A DNA stretch of 45,836 nt from assembly GCA_947307415.1 (NCBI GenBank), contig CAMZJA010000016.1, positions 1 to 45,836 on the forward strand, given 5' to 3'. Shown piece after piece: positions 26,898 to 35,999 of the stretch. How positions within the stretch are numbered: the stretch's first letter is position 1; every line of letters starts with the position of its first letter. Origin of the DNA: an uncultured Bacteroidales bacterium. Its GTDB lineage: Bacteria > Bacteroidota > Bacteroidia > Bacteroidales > F082. The translations under genes were made by a program, and so were the position numbers. Under the pieces are notes generated by a model. That model was not told the origin of the DNA, searched no databases, and worked only from the letters and a program-made list of their open reading frames with translations.

Positions 26898-27739
26898 TGA
26901 TGATGACAAAACATAATAATACCCGTGGGATAAAGGTTTGCCTTTATCTTACGGTGTTTTTATTAATTGCGAACCTTGGTTTCGCCCAAAAAATTCCGGC
27001 AAGGCCTAACCCGCCTCGTCTGGTCAACGACTTTGCCGACATCCTGACCGAAAAGCAGGAACGTGCGTTGGAGCATAAGCTCGTGGCATACAACGACAGC
27101 ACCTCAACGCAGATTTGCGTGGTCACGGTCTTGAGTTTAGATGGCACAGAATCCAACGACTTTGCTCAAAAACTTGGCGAGAAATGGGGTGTCGGAACCA
27201 AGAATAACAACGGTGTCGTGATTCTTGTAAAGCCCAAAACCGCTAAAGAACTCGGCGACGTCTCGATACAAGTAGGCTACGGCATGGAACCTTACGTCAC
27301 CGATGCCGTGAATTACGCCATCCGCACCAAGGAGATGATACCGGCTTTCAAGGAGGGCGATTATTATAAAGGTATCGACAACGCTGTAAACGCCATCATA
27401 GGACTGGCATCGGGAGCTTACAAAAGCGACAGATACGCAAAAAACAACGATGACGCCGAAGCAGTATTTGGCATGTTAGTTGGATTGTGTTTCTTCGCTT
27501 TCATTCTAGTATTAATCGCAGCATCAGGTAAGAACAGAAACAACAGAGGCGGCAACGGCAGCTTCTGGAGAGGCCTGTTATGGGGCATCCTTTTGTCGGG
27601 CAACGGACGCGGCAACAGAGGCGGTGGCAGCGGAAGCTCATGGGGTAGCAGCGGAGGCTCATGGGGCGGTAGCTCCGGCGGATTCGGTGGCTTCGGCGGC
27701 GGTCACTTCGGAGGTGGCGGCGGAAGCTCAAAATGGTAA
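26897..27739 (+). CDS. TPM-domain membrane protein with Gly-rich tail
   Basis: The 280-residue product has a signal peptide or first helix (about 12-30), a TPM domain (about 38-175; NDFADILTEKQERALE, VVTVLSLDG, NNGVVILV, IQVGYGMEPYVTD), a membrane helix (about 192-212) and a tail of about 50 residues that is almost all Gly, Ser, Trp and Phe. TPM domains occur in YgcG-type and photosystem II repair proteins; an enzymatic activity is not established. Three successive ATGs (26897, 26900, 26903) could serve as start; the first overlaps the lemA stop. ftsE follows after 12 bases. Confidence 0.88.
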   Translation: MMMTKHNNTRGIKVCLYLTVFLLIANLGFAQKIPARPNPPRLVNDFADILTEKQERALEHKLVAYNDSTSTQICVVTVLSLDGTESNDFAQKLGEKWGVGTKNNNGVVILVKPKTAKELGDVSIQVGYGMEPYVTDAVNYAIRTKEMIPAFKEGDYYKGIDNAVNAIIGLASGAYKSDRYAKNNDDAEAVFGMLVGLCFFAFILVLIAASGKNRNNRGGNGSFWRGLLWGILLSGNGRGNRGGGSGSSWGSSGGSWGGSSGGFGGFGGGHFGGGGGSSKW

Positions 27740-27751
27740 AAACACAACGTT

Positions 27752-28423
27752 ATGGCAGCAGTAATATCAATAAAAAACGGCTCGGTGTTTCAACACGACC
27801 GATTGATTCTCAAAGACATAAACCTTGAAATCAACGAAGGTGAGTTTGTGTATCTCATCGGCCGCAGCGGCTCAGGAAAATCATCGCTATTGAAGACGCT
27901 TTACGCCGATATCCCCGCGAAAGACGGTAGCTTCAACATCGCTGGCTATGATTTGTGCAATCTGAAGAGAAAAGACATCCCTATGCTGAGACGCAAAATC
28001 GGCATAGTGTTTCAGGATTTCCAGCTTCTTTACGACCGTAACGTCGAGCAAAACCTCTCTTTCGTGCTGAAGGCGACAGGCTGGGAGGACGAAGACGGCA
28101 TCAGCCGGCGCATCGACGAAGTGCTGCAACTTGTTGGTCTTCAAGGCAAAAGAAAATCAATGCCGCACCAGCTTTCGGGTGGCGAGCAACAGAGCGTTGC
28201 CATAGCGAGAGCGCTGCTCAACAGCCCGAGTGTCATTTTGGCAGACGAACCGACAGGTAACCTCGACCCGGAGACGACAAACGATATCATGAAACTCATA
28301 ATGAAGATTCGCGACAACGGCACCACCATCCTGATGGCGACACACAACTACAATCTGATTTTGAAATACCCGTCACGCGTGATAAGCTGCGCCGACGGAA
28401 CTATAAGTGAATCAAACAAGTAA
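27752..28423 (+). CDS. ftsE: cell division ATP-binding protein FtsE
   Basis: FtsE is the ATPase that works with the membrane protein FtsX to activate peptidoglycan hydrolases at the division site. The 223-residue product has Walker A GRSGSGKS (37-44), signature LSGGEQQ (141-147), Walker B VILADEPTGNLD (161-172) and the H-loop MATHN. Length and the single-domain form fit FtsE. No ftsX is adjacent here, so a related small ABC ATPase (LolD type) remains possible. It follows the TPM gene by 12 bases and its last 12 bases overlap the end of the convergent glycosyltransferase gene. Confidence 0.82.
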   Translation: MAAVISIKNGSVFQHDRLILKDINLEINEGEFVYLIGRSGSGKSSLLKTLYADIPAKDGSFNIAGYDLCNLKRKDIPMLRRKIGIVFQDFQLLYDRNVEQNLSFVLKATGWEDEDGISRRIDEVLQLVGLQGKRKSMPHQLSGGEQQSVAIARALLNSPSVILADEPTGNLDPETTNDIMKLIMKIRDNGTTILMATHNYNLILKYPSRVISCADGTISESNK

Positions 28424-29539
28424 CTCCACAAGCTTGTCGGTGGCACGCGACGAATTGTAAAACGCGTCCATTCTACTCTTTCTTATCGCGACCTGCTCCT
28501 CAACGAAAGGCTTCGTCATGAGGTCGGCGACTACGGTTTTCAGCTCGTCGGCAGTGTTTGCCACTACACATAAGTCATTGACATCCAAGCCTTCAACCAT
28601 TTTATCATTAACAACGCAATAACGTCCGTTAAACAAGGCGTTCAGCAGCTTCAGCTTCAATCCGGTCGACTGCGCCGTCACCAGAATATTGATCTGCGCA
28701 TTTCTGATGAGTTTCTGCAATGTATCATCGTCAGGATTCTCTATAAGCTCCACATTCGGTTGATTTTCAACGATTTTCACCAGATGACGAGGCGGATTCA
28801 TGCCTGCGATCTTCAGCTTGATATCCGAGCCTGCAAAGACTTCCTTAATTAAAAACTCAGCGGCATGATAATTCTCCGAAACATCAAGTTTTCCATGGTA
28901 AAGCACAAAATCACCCTGCCCTTCAAGCACATCCACCTTATCGAAGCCAGCATAAGCCGGAATCAGATAAACATTGTCATATTTTTTCTTGAAATGCTCG
29001 TAGTCGTTGCTTGAAATGGCAAGAATTCCTGTGGCTTTCGCCAAGACATCCTCAAATTTGCGCAGCTTCTTAGCCTCCAGCCTTAAAAACAACTTTTTTC
29101 TAAGATTTTTCTCGGTCTCCGCCAGATATTGATAATAATCATGCTCCACGTTATGGGCGCGCACGAAAATCTTACGGCCGTTCATCCTCTGATCGAGCAA
29201 GACGCCGCAAGTATGCAGTCCCTCAAGAATTATCGGGTAATCGTCTTTCAACAGATTTTGAATCAAACTCTCTGATATTCTTGAAGTTACGATATATGGA
29301 AGCTTATCAAAAAGCTTTCCGAACGACATGTCTCGTTTGTAATAATCAACCGAATAGCACAGCGCCTCAAGCCTTGGAGAATGCTCACGGCCATACTCAA
29401 AACAATGCATGTGCACCTTAAAACCGCGTTCAGCAAGCGCCTTAACCTTAAAAAACACGTCGATGACACCGCCGTAGTTCACCGGACACGGGATGTCGAA
29501 ACTCACTATATGTAAATGATTATCAGACGTATTTTTCAT
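28412..29539 (-). CDS. glycosyltransferase, GT4-like
   Basis: The 375-residue product looks like a GT-B fold glycosyltransferase of family 4. The N-terminal half has SFDIPCPVNYGGVIDVF, the usual acceptor-side loop, and VRAHNVEHDYY; the C-terminal half has DFVLYHGKLDVSENYHAAEFL and the nucleotide-sugar region LIRNAQINILVTAQSTGLKLKL in the place of the EPFG-type motif, where the Glu pair is less clear. Donor and acceptor are unknown; surface polysaccharide or glycoprotein work is likely. The start overlaps the upstream glycosyltransferase stop by 17 bases, so the pair is co-transcribed. The stop overlaps ftsE (other strand). Confidence 0.78.
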   Translation of the reverse strand: MKNTSDNHLHIVSFDIPCPVNYGGVIDVFFKVKALAERGFKVHMHCFEYGREHSPRLEALCYSVDYYKRDMSFGKLFDKLPYIVTSRISESLIQNLLKDDYPIILEGLHTCGVLLDQRMNGRKIFVRAHNVEHDYYQYLAETEKNLRKKLFLRLEAKKLRKFEDVLAKATGILAISSNDYEHFKKKYDNVYLIPAYAGFDKVDVLEGQGDFVLYHGKLDVSENYHAAEFLIKEVFAGSDIKLKIAGMNPPRHLVKIVENQPNVELIENPDDDTLQKLIRNAQINILVTAQSTGLKLKLLNALFNGRYCVVNDKMVEGLDVNDLCVVANTADELKTVVADLMTKPFVEEQVAIRKSRMDAFYNSSRATDKLVELLV

Positions 29540-30638
29540 ATATTTTCAGCAAAACCCCTTCCTCATTCTCCCAGCAGAGGTCTTGCGCCGCAAAGATAAG
29601 ATTATTTTTCCATTGCGCCAAATTCTTTTCATCATTTAACGCATTTTGAATGGTTGCAGCTATGGTTTTGGGCTCATGATTTTCAATGAAAGTGCCTATG
29701 TTATAATCAGTTATGATTCTTTCAATCTCAGTGAGATGTGAGGCGACAATCGGCACTCCGGCCTGAATATAATCGAACAGTTTGTTTGGCAAACTGAAAC
29801 GATAATTCAAATTTGTGTCCTTGTCGAGCGTGAAACCTAGCTCCGCGAGCTGCGTTATAGCCATCATTTTCTGGTAAGGCATGCGTGGGAAGAACTTCAC
29901 TCGGTCGTCCCAACCATTTGCCGCGACTTTTGCTTTCAAGATCGGGAGCACATCTCCTCCACCGATGATAACCAATTGACAATCATCAAGATACTCCATT
30001 GCATCGACAAGTTCTTCAGAGCCGCGATGGATATTGATTCCCGAACCTTGAAGCACAAGGGTATGTTTTTTCGGGTCAAGACCTATTTCTTCGCGAGAAG
30101 CCGGTGCCGGCAGCATGGCTCGCATCGGAATATTGCGGATGATATGAACTTTTATGCCGTATTTTTCATGAAAAAGATCTGCGATCGATTGGCAAACAGT
30201 TATCATCTCAGGCAATTTTGGCACAACATATTCCTCTATGCGCTTCCACACCCGCTGAACCTTCGGACGGCTCACCAACTCAGGCACTTCGGTAAAATAT
30301 TCGTGACTGTCGTAAATGAGCGGTATGCGTTTCAGCTTTGAAATCCAAAAGTTAGGCAATAAAGTGTCTAAATCGTTGGATAGCAAACAGTTGCAGCGAT
30401 GGAAAAGTAAAAAAATGAAAAGTCGGATATTGAACTCGGCATAGAAAAACGGCCCTTTCTCAAACAGCAACTTCATGCGATGCGATTTGTACGGGCGTTC
30501 ATCCATAGGTGGCGATTTTCGCTGCCGACGCCCCACAAGCAGCACCTCAAACCCTGCTTTCTGCAAGGTCAGGCACGACTTGTTGACACGCTGGTCGGTC
30601 ACTAAGTCATTGATTACCGAGACGATAACACGTTTCAA
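29523..30638 (-). CDS. glycosyltransferase family 4 protein
   Basis: The 371-residue product has a GT-B layout: an N-terminal acceptor half (VINDLVTDQRVNKSC; LLSNDLDTLLPNF; LIYDSHEYFTEVPELV) and a C-terminal donor half (LVLQGSGINIHRGSEELVDA; KVKFFPRMPYQKM-like segment; SLPNKLFDYIQAGVPIVAS, with the PNKxFDY loop of family 4). The start codon is TTG (30638-30636): in frame upstream there is only GCA, AAT and a TGA, and the next ATG is 44 residues inside the conserved fold. Donor and acceptor unknown. It leads a two-gene unit with the next glycosyltransferase. No consensus promoter is visible in the 85-base gap to murB. Confidence 0.82.
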   Translation of the reverse strand: MKRVIVSVINDLVTDQRVNKSCLTLQKAGFEVLLVGRRQRKSPPMDERPYKSHRMKLLFEKGPFFYAEFNIRLFIFLLFHRCNCLLSNDLDTLLPNFWISKLKRIPLIYDSHEYFTEVPELVSRPKVQRVWKRIEEYVVPKLPEMITVCQSIADLFHEKYGIKVHIIRNIPMRAMLPAPASREEIGLDPKKHTLVLQGSGINIHRGSEELVDAMEYLDDCQLVIIGGGDVLPILKAKVAANGWDDRVKFFPRMPYQKMMAITQLAELGFTLDKDTNLNYRFSLPNKLFDYIQAGVPIVASHLTEIERIITDYNIGTFIENHEPKTIAATIQNALNDEKNLAQWKNNLIFAAQDLCWENEEGVLLKIYEKYV

Positions 30639-30677
30639 TGCATTTCAAATTTCAAGCTATAAAATTACAGATTTTCC

Positions 30678-30708
30678 GTTGTAGTTTGACAAAATTTCTC
30701 TATTTTTG
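30678..30708 (+). promoter_or_regulatory. promoter of murB
   Basis: TATTTTTG at 30701-30708 matches the -7 consensus core; GTTG at 30678-30681, 19 bases upstream, is a near match to -33 TTTG. The box ends 15 bases before the ATG at 30724, so the mRNA leader would be only about 10 bases. The box overlaps a TTG (30706) that could otherwise be taken as a start. Confidence 0.6.
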
Positions 30709-30723
30709 AAAAAAATTTCAGAA

Positions 30724-31782
30724 ATGGAGAAAAATTTTTCGTTGCGCGAGTTCAACACCTTCGGTTTCGCCGTGAAGGCACGGTATTTTCAGGAATTAAA
30801 ATCGATGGATGACATTCATGATTTGATTAAAAATCCTGAATTTAAACAATCGCGCCACCTTATTCTCAGTGGCGGCAGCAACATCCTTTTCTCCTCTGAA
30901 TTTTTCGATGGTTTTGTCGTTTATCCTAATCTGAAAGGCATTGAAACGCTTGAAGAAACTGATGAAACCGTGAAGATTCGCTGCTATTGTGGTGAAGTCT
31001 GGAAAGATTTTGTCAATTACACTGTGTCAAAAGGTTTGTACGGATTGGAGAATCTGGCAGACATTCCAGGAAAAGTTGGAGCGGCACCGGTTCAGAATAT
31101 CGGAGCATATGGTGCAGAGGTGAAAGACACTGTGTATCAAGTACATACGATTGATTTGGCAACAGGCAAAACCAATGTTTTCAGCAACGAAGAATGCCAA
31201 TTTTCGTATCGGAATTCGATTTTCAAAACCATAAAAAACACCTTGATTTTTGCGGTGGATTTTGTTTTAAAGAAACACGGTGAATTGAAATTGGATTACG
31301 GAAATATTCGTAATTATTTGATTAACAATAATATAAGCAATCCGACAATTAAGGATGTCGCGGCAACGGTGAAGGCAATTCGTGCGGAGAAGTTGCCAGA
31401 AGTTGGGGTTGTGGGGAGTGTCGGAAGTTTCTTCCAGAATGCGATAGTTAGCGAAGAAAAATATCTTGAATTGAAGACAACATATCAGGATGTGCCGTCA
31501 TATCCGGTAACTGCCGAACAGAATGAGATTCCTCGCTGCGCTCGGAATGACAATGCTGTTCCTCAGGCGTTAGTAAAAATCCCTACTGGTTGGTTAATCG
31601 ACCGTGCCGGCTGGAAAGGCTATCGTGAAAACCACGTTGGTGTTTGGGACAAGCAAGCCCTCGTCCTGGTGCACTATGGTGGCGGCAAACCCCAGGAAAT
31701 CCTCGATTTGATGAAGAAAATTCAAGAATCTGTTTATAACAAATTCGGAATTGAGATTAAGCCGGAGGTGAATATTATATAA
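30724..31782 (+). CDS. murB: UDP-N-acetylenolpyruvoylglucosamine reductase with an in-frame repeat insertion
   Basis: MurB reduces the enolpyruvyl group made by MurA, giving UDP-MurNAc, with FAD and NADPH. The 352-residue product is a type I MurB: FAD-binding domain (about 15-190; [31 protein letters not shown] split over 112-135, SYRNSIFK), the catalytic Ser235 in GSFFQN and the C-terminal Glu in [10 protein letters not shown]. Residues 268-277 ([10 protein letters not shown]) are encoded by a copy of the dispersed repeat and have no counterpart in the family. They sit in the loop before [15 protein letters not shown], so the enzyme may stay active. ATG 30724 is preferred over TTG 30706, which is inside the promoter. 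The stop overlaps the pyrD stop by 8 bases. Confidence 0.93.
   Translation: MEKNFSLREFNTFGFAVKARYFQELKSMDDIHDLIKNPEFKQSRHLILSGGSNILFSSEFFDGFVVYPNLKGIETLEETDETVKIRCYCGEVWKDFVNYTVSKGLYGLENLADIPGKVGAAPVQNIGAYGAEVKDTVYQVHTIDLATGKTNVFSNEECQFSYRNSIFKTIKNTLIFAVDFVLKKHGELKLDYGNIRNYLINNNISNPTIKDVAATVKAIRAEKLPEVGVVGSVGSFFQNAIVSEEKYLELKTTYQDVPSYPVTAEQNEIPRCARNDNAVPQALVKIPTGWLIDRAGWKGYRENHVGVWDKQALVLVHYGGGKPQEILDLMKKIQESVYNKFGIEIKPEVNII
31525..31553 (+). repeat. dispersed 29-bp repeat, copy 2 (inside murB)
   Basis: Form GAGATTCCTCG-N5-CTCGGAATGACAA with N5 CTGCG; 24 of 29 bases equal copy 1 (26246-26274), the differences being confined to the centre. It is read in frame within murB as EIPRCARND. Confidence 0.8.
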
Positions 31783-32686
31783 TCAACCCTCCAACGAGTT
31801 CATTCACATCCTCTACCCCATGCTTCTCGCAATATTCCACTATTCCTTTAGCAACTTTAGCAGAGATTGCGGGATCAATGAAGTTGGCGGTACCGATTTG
31901 AATGGCTGAAGCTCCGGCGAGAAGAAATTCTATCGCGTCGGTTGCTGACGAGATGCCGCCCAAACCAATTACAGGAATCTTAACGGCTTTCGACACCTGC
32001 CACACCATGCGCAATGCCACTGGCTTCACGCAAGCGCCTGACAATCCGCCAGTTACCATCGAAAGGATCGGTTTTCTTGTCTCGGCATCGATAGCCATTC
32101 CGAGCAATGTATTAATTAAGGAGACTGAGTCAGCTCCTGCTGCCTCGGCTGCGAGCGCTATCTCCGCAATGTTTGTAACATTAGGCGAAAGCTTCACCAT
32201 CAAGTGTTTGTGGTAAACCTCACGCACCGCCTTCACAACTTGTTCAATGCCTGAGCATGTCACACCAAACGCCATGCCACCTTGTTTCACATTGGGGCAT
32301 GAAACGTTGAGTTCAATTGCCGGAATATCTTCCAACGCATCAATCTTCGCCGCCGCAGTGACGTAATCGTCTATGTTTGAACCACTTACGTTGACAAGCA
32401 CATTGGTTTTAAATTCTTTGATTCTTGGATAAATCGTCTCAATGAAATAGTCGACGCCTTTGTTTTGAAGTCCGACGCAGTTGAGCATTCCCATTGGTGT
32501 TTCAGCCATCCTCGGATAAGGATTACCCTCGCGATGATGCAAGGTCGTGCCTTTAACGATGATGCCGCCAAGTTCCGAAAGGTCAACAAAATCGGCATAT
32601 TCCTCGCCGTAACCAAATGTTCCCGACGCCGTCATGACGGGGTTTTTCAGAGTCAAGCCCTTGAGTTTTATTTCAGTTTTTACCAT
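31775..32686 (-). CDS. pyrD: dihydroorotate dehydrogenase B, catalytic subunit
   Basis: This FMN enzyme oxidises dihydroorotate to orotate; the class 1B form passes electrons to NAD+ through PyrK. The 303-residue TIM barrel has [12 protein letters not shown] near 19-30, the substrate and FMN loop NCVGLQNKG (69-77), the catalytic Cys130 in [21 protein letters not shown], and the FMN phosphate site [11 protein letters not shown] with IQIGTAN. Its start overlaps the end of pyrK by 7 bases, so the two subunits are made from one mRNA. Its stop overlaps that of murB on the other strand by 8 bases. Confidence 0.95.
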   Translation of the reverse strand: MVKTEIKLKGLTLKNPVMTASGTFGYGEEYADFVDLSELGGIIVKGTTLHHREGNPYPRMAETPMGMLNCVGLQNKGVDYFIETIYPRIKEFKTNVLVNVSGSNIDDYVTAAAKIDALEDIPAIELNVSCPNVKQGGMAFGVTCSGIEQVVKAVREVYHKHLMVKLSPNVTNIAEIALAAEAAGADSVSLINTLLGMAIDAETRKPILSMVTGGLSGACVKPVALRMVWQVSKAVKIPVIGLGGISSATDAIEFLLAGASAIQIGTANFIDPAISAKVAKGIVEYCEKHGVEDVNELVGGLII

Positions 32687-33447
32687 AACAACCTCTCAAT
32701 ATTAAAAACGGGACCTTCTTTACAAACGCACAAATTACCTTCTTTGGTGTTTTCCACGCAGCACAGGCAGGCGCCGATGCCGCACGCCATCTGGTTTTCC
32801 AATGAGACTTCGCACCAGAGGCCTTTCTCTCTTGCGACCTTCGCCACTGCCTTCATCATCGGCATAGGTCCGCAAGCGTATATCTTATTGATTTTCATCG
32901 TATTCCACAAGCTGTGGTCAGTCACAAATCCCTTCTCGCCCATCGAGCCGTCGTTGGTGGTGATGAACACGTCGCCCACCGAACGGAAACGGTCTAACAA
33001 CATCAGATCGTCTTTTGTGCGGCCGCCCAATAAAAATGTTGAGACGCACGGCCGTGCATCTTTACAAATCGTTTTGGCGAAATAATACAACGGCGCGATT
33101 CCGATGCCGCCGCCAACCAACAGAACGTTGTCGCCTCTTTCAGGCATGGTGAATCCGTTGCCCAACGGCAGCACCATGTTCACCTTCGCGCCAACCGGCA
33201 ACGCGCACAATTTCTTCGTGCCTTCGTGCTTCTCCTGAATCAGAAGATCGATGGTATTATTCTGATAATCAACGTCATGAACGGAAATAGGACGACGCAG
33301 ATATGCCTTGTCGCAACCGTCAACACGAACGTTAACAAACTGGCCACCACTGATTTCCGGCAACGTAATATCGGAATGCAACCGCAACAACGCCGCACGC
33401 TGGAACGTTTGTTTTTCAATTACGATAAAATCAATAATCTTTTTCAT
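32680..33447 (-). CDS. pyrK: dihydroorotate dehydrogenase B, electron transfer subunit
   Basis: PyrK carries FAD and a [2Fe-2S] cluster and links PyrD to NAD+. The 255-residue product has the FAD motif RRPIS (51-55), the NAD-binding [11 protein letters not shown] (112-122) and [12 protein letters not shown] (190-201), and the cluster region with Cys222, Cys227, Cys230 and Cys240 or Cys242 near the C-terminus ([11 protein letters not shown], then NLCVC). It is first in a pyrK-pyrD pair. The ATG (33447) directly follows a copy of the dispersed repeat, which forms the leader. A terminator for the preceding gene lies 28 bases further upstream, so pyrK should have its own start of transcription. 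Confidence 0.94.
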   Translation of the reverse strand: MKKIIDFIVIEKQTFQRAALLRLHSDITLPEISGGQFVNVRVDGCDKAYLRRPISVHDVDYQNNTIDLLIQEKHEGTKKLCALPVGAKVNMVLPLGNGFTMPERGDNVLLVGGGIGIAPLYYFAKTICKDARPCVSTFLLGGRTKDDLMLLDRFRSVGDVFITTNDGSMGEKGFVTDHSLWNTMKINKIYACGPMPMMKAVAKVAREKGLWCEVSLENQMACGIGACLCCVENTKEGNLCVCKEGPVFNIERLLW

Positions 33448-33448
33448 A

Positions 33449-33476
33449 TTGTCATTTCGAGCTTGTCGAGAAATCT
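33449..33476 (-). repeat. dispersed repeat, copy 3 (leader of pyrK)
   Basis: On the minus strand the sequence AGATTTCTCGACAAGCTCGA, continuing AATGACAA, differs from copy 1 by two bases over 28. It ends one base before the pyrK ATG. A shorter, poorer match on the same strand lies at about 33524-33540 (around CGAAATGGCA) and may be a decayed copy. Confidence 0.72.
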
Positions 33477-33511
33477 AAAAAAGGTGAAAAGAAAAAAATT
33501 CAATTCACCTT
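33475..33511 (-). terminator. intrinsic terminator of the DUF5606 gene
   Basis: Arms 33504-33511 (minus strand AAGGTGAA) and 33481-33488 (TTCACCTT) with a 15-base loop, followed on the minus strand by further T residues (33480-33478). It lies about 30 bases after the stop at 33541. Confidence 0.65.
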
Positions 33512-33540
33512 ATTAATCATTGTCTTGCCATTTCGAAGAA

Positions 33541-34092
33541 TTAAACCTTTTTCGGTTTCTTTGTCGACTTTGTTGCCGGTGCCGCTGCAGCTTTCACGTT
33601 TTCTTTTGCCGCTGCCTTAGGTGCCGCCTTCTTGGTCGTTGTCTTCTTCACTGCCTTCTTCTCAGCTGGTGCCTCCTCCGGCTTTGCCTCTTCCTTCTTC
33701 TCTACTGTGAAATCGAGAAGTTTCTTGTCGTTGAGAAGCTGGTACCATTGGAACACTTTCTTCATATCTGATTGATATACAGCGTCTTCGTCGTAATCTG
33801 GCAACACGAGTAAGAATTTCTCTCTCAACTCGACAGGAGATGCCTTCTTAGGGTCGAAATCGATTTTATCTCCCATTTTCTCATGAATGCTCATAAAAAC
33901 TTCCTTCAGAGGCTTGTCCTCACCTGTAGTGAAGATGCTGATTTCCTCGAGAGAACTGATTTTGTCGTTAGCGAAAGCTGGGATGCGCTTTCCATCCAAC
34001 AATGATTCAACGATGAGCTTTCCATTGCCGTTTGTAGTAACGAGGAAAAGACCCGGTTTGCCAGAAATGGCTACAACTTTACTTAAATCCAT
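33541..34092 (-). CDS. DUF5606 family protein with Lys/Ala-rich tail
   Basis: The 183-residue product starts with the conserved ISGKPGLFLV and LIVESLLDGKRIPAF segments of the DUF5606 family, found in Bacteroidota and of unknown function; the folded part covers about 1-130. Residues about 132-183 are a Lys, Ala, Pro and Thr-rich tail (KKTTTKKAAPKAAAKE) like histone H1 or other nucleic-acid-binding tails, so binding to DNA or RNA is possible but unproven. No signal or membrane segment is present. It has its own promoter and terminator. It lies between the MsbA-type transporter and pyrK on the same strand. Confidence 0.85.
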   Translation of the reverse strand: MDLSKVVAISGKPGLFLVTTNGNGKLIVESLLDGKRIPAFANDKISSLEEISIFTTGEDKPLKEVFMSIHEKMGDKIDFDPKKASPVELREKFLLVLPDYDEDAVYQSDMKKVFQWYQLLNDKKLLDFTVEKKEEAKPEEAPAEKKAVKKTTTKKAAPKAAAKENVKAAAAPATKSTKKPKKV

Positions 34093-34124
34093 CTTAAATC
34101 TTAATTTTTATGTCTAAAATTTTC

Positions 34125-34158
34125 GCAAAAATAATACTTTTTTCAATTTGTATGTCAA
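34125..34158 (-). promoter_or_regulatory. promoter of the DUF5606 gene
   Basis: On the minus strand TATTTTTGC (34133 to 34125) matches the -7 consensus exactly, with TTG at 34158-34156, 22 bases upstream, as a partial -33. The leader would be about 25 bases. Confidence 0.62.
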
Positions 34159-34167
34159 TTTTTTGAA

Positions 34168-35997
34168 CTAATTGAACGATTGCAGATCGGTCAGGCGTTT
34201 GTAAACTCCGCCTTTTTCAATGAGTTCTTCATGTTTGCCGCGCTCCACTATCTGTCCCTTCACCATGACTAATATCTCGTCGGCGTTCTGAATCGTAGAC
34301 AGGCGGTGTGCGATGACTATTGACGTTCTGTTTGTCATGACTTTCGCGAGTGCTTCCTGCACGAGGCGTTCCGATTCAGTGTCGAGCGACGATGTCGCTT
34401 CGTCTAATATTAATATAGGTGGGTTTTTCAACACAGCTCTCGCGATGCTGATTCTCTGTCGCTGTCCGCCCGAAAGGTTCATGCCACGGTCGCCGATCAA
34501 GGTGTCGTAGCCGTTTTCCATCTCCATGATGAAATCATGAGCGTTAGCGATTTTCGCCGCCTCCATCACCGATTCACGAGTAGCGTGCTCAAGGCCAAAG
34601 GCGATATTATTGAACACAGTGTCGTTAAACAAGATGCTTTCTTGCGACACTATGCCCATCAGGCCGCGTACGTCACAAATCCTGAAGTCGCGGATGTCGA
34701 CACCATCGATTTTGATGCTGCCCTTGCTCACGTCGTAGAATCGAGGAAGCAGGTCGACCATCGTCGACTTACCGCCGCCGCTTTCGCCAACGAGAGCTAT
34801 CATCTTGCCTTTCGGAATAGTCACACTGACATTCTTCAAGACATCGACTTCATTATAATGGAAGCTCACATCGTCGTAAGCTATCGAATCTTTAAAATCA
34901 GGAAGCTTAATTGCATTCGGTTTTTCAACTATAACTTCCTCAGCATCAAGCACTTCAAAGATTCTGTCGGCTGATGCCATACCTTTTTGCAAGCTGTAGA
35001 ATCCTTGAGTAAACGACTTCGCAGGAGAGATAATCTGCGAGAACACCACGATGTAAGCGATGAAATTGGCTGCTGTGATTGCCGAATTTCCTGAAAGAAT
35101 CAGCGTTGAGCCGAACCAAAGCACTATCGAGATGATTATCGACGAGAGGAATTCGCTCATCGGGGAGCTCAGGTCGCGCTTGCGGTTGACATATTTCAAA
35201 ACGTTGGTGTATTTTTCGTTCTGCTCGCCAAATTTCTCGCATGAATAGCCGATGGCGTTGAAAGCCTTGATGATACGCAGTCCGCCGATTGATTCCTCAA
35301 TGGTGGCAAGCATTCCGGCAAATCGGTTTTGTCCTTCGAGTGAGTCTTTCTTCAACGATTTTCCAATCTTTCCGATGATAAGTCCACCGATAGGCAGCAA
35401 GATAAGCACAAACAGCGTCAGGCGCCAGCTCACTCCGAGCATATAAGCCAGATAGGCTATGATTGTCAGCGGTGACTTGATGAAAACGTCGAGGTAGCTG
35501 ATTATTGACACCTCTATTTCCACCACGTCGGTGGTGATGCGTGCCATGATGTCGCCTTTTTTATGTTTGCTGTAGAACGACAGCGGCAGTATCATGATTT
35601 TATGGTAAAGGTCGTTGCGGATGTCGCGAAGTGTGCCGGCACGGGCTCCAACCATGAAATACAATGCGAAATATGTGGTGATGTTACGCAGGAAGAACGC
35701 CACGACAAGCAAGATGCAGATGAAGACCAGAGCCGCGGCCTGTCCTTTTGCTATAATGATGTAACTCACGTAATAGTCGAGCATCCCCAGCAAGGCGTCG
35801 GTGTCGAGCGCGAATTCCGGCTTCACGGTGGTGAGGTTCTCCGGATTGAAGAGCAGGTTAAGGAACGGCACTATCATCGAGAATGAGAACAGCGAGAAAA
35901 TGATCGACAAGATGTTGAACACTATGTTCATCATCACGCTGAACCAGTATGGCTTGATGTAATGAAGTATTCTGCGGAAATTCTTTCTTTTACCCAT
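34168..35997 (-). CDS. MsbA-type ABC transporter, fused permease and ATPase
   Basis: The 609-residue half-transporter has a six-helix exporter domain (about 15-335) and a C-terminal ATPase: Walker A GESGGGKST near 402-412, Q-loop MGIVSQESILF, signature MNLSGGQRQRISIARA, Walker B PILILDEATSSLD and H-loop IVIAHRLST. It would act as a homodimer in the inner membrane. Lipid A-core flipping (MsbA) is the classical role of the group, but Bacteroidota have several such transporters, so the substrate is open. The ATG is 2 bases after the purB stop, so it is co-transcribed with purB. Confidence 0.9.
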   Translation of the reverse strand: MGKRKNFRRILHYIKPYWFSVMMNIVFNILSIIFSLFSFSMIVPFLNLLFNPENLTTVKPEFALDTDALLGMLDYYVSYIIIAKGQAAALVFICILLVVAFFLRNITTYFALYFMVGARAGTLRDIRNDLYHKIMILPLSFYSKHKKGDIMARITTDVVEIEVSIISYLDVFIKSPLTIIAYLAYMLGVSWRLTLFVLILLPIGGLIIGKIGKSLKKDSLEGQNRFAGMLATIEESIGGLRIIKAFNAIGYSCEKFGEQNEKYTNVLKYVNRKRDLSSPMSEFLSSIIISIVLWFGSTLILSGNSAITAANFIAYIVVFSQIISPAKSFTQGFYSLQKGMASADRIFEVLDAEEVIVEKPNAIKLPDFKDSIAYDDVSFHYNEVDVLKNVSVTIPKGKMIALVGESGGGKSTMVDLLPRFYDVSKGSIKIDGVDIRDFRICDVRGLMGIVSQESILFNDTVFNNIAFGLEHATRESVMEAAKIANAHDFIMEMENGYDTLIGDRGMNLSGGQRQRISIARAVLKNPPILILDEATSSLDTESERLVQEALAKVMTNRTSIVIAHRLSTIQNADEILVMVKGQIVERGKHEELIEKGGVYKRLTDLQSFN

Positions 35998-35999
35998 TT

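Noticed and set aside
30706..30723. TTG start adding six residues to MurB
   Set aside because: It lies inside the -7 box TATTTTTG; ATG 30724 fits the family N-terminus.
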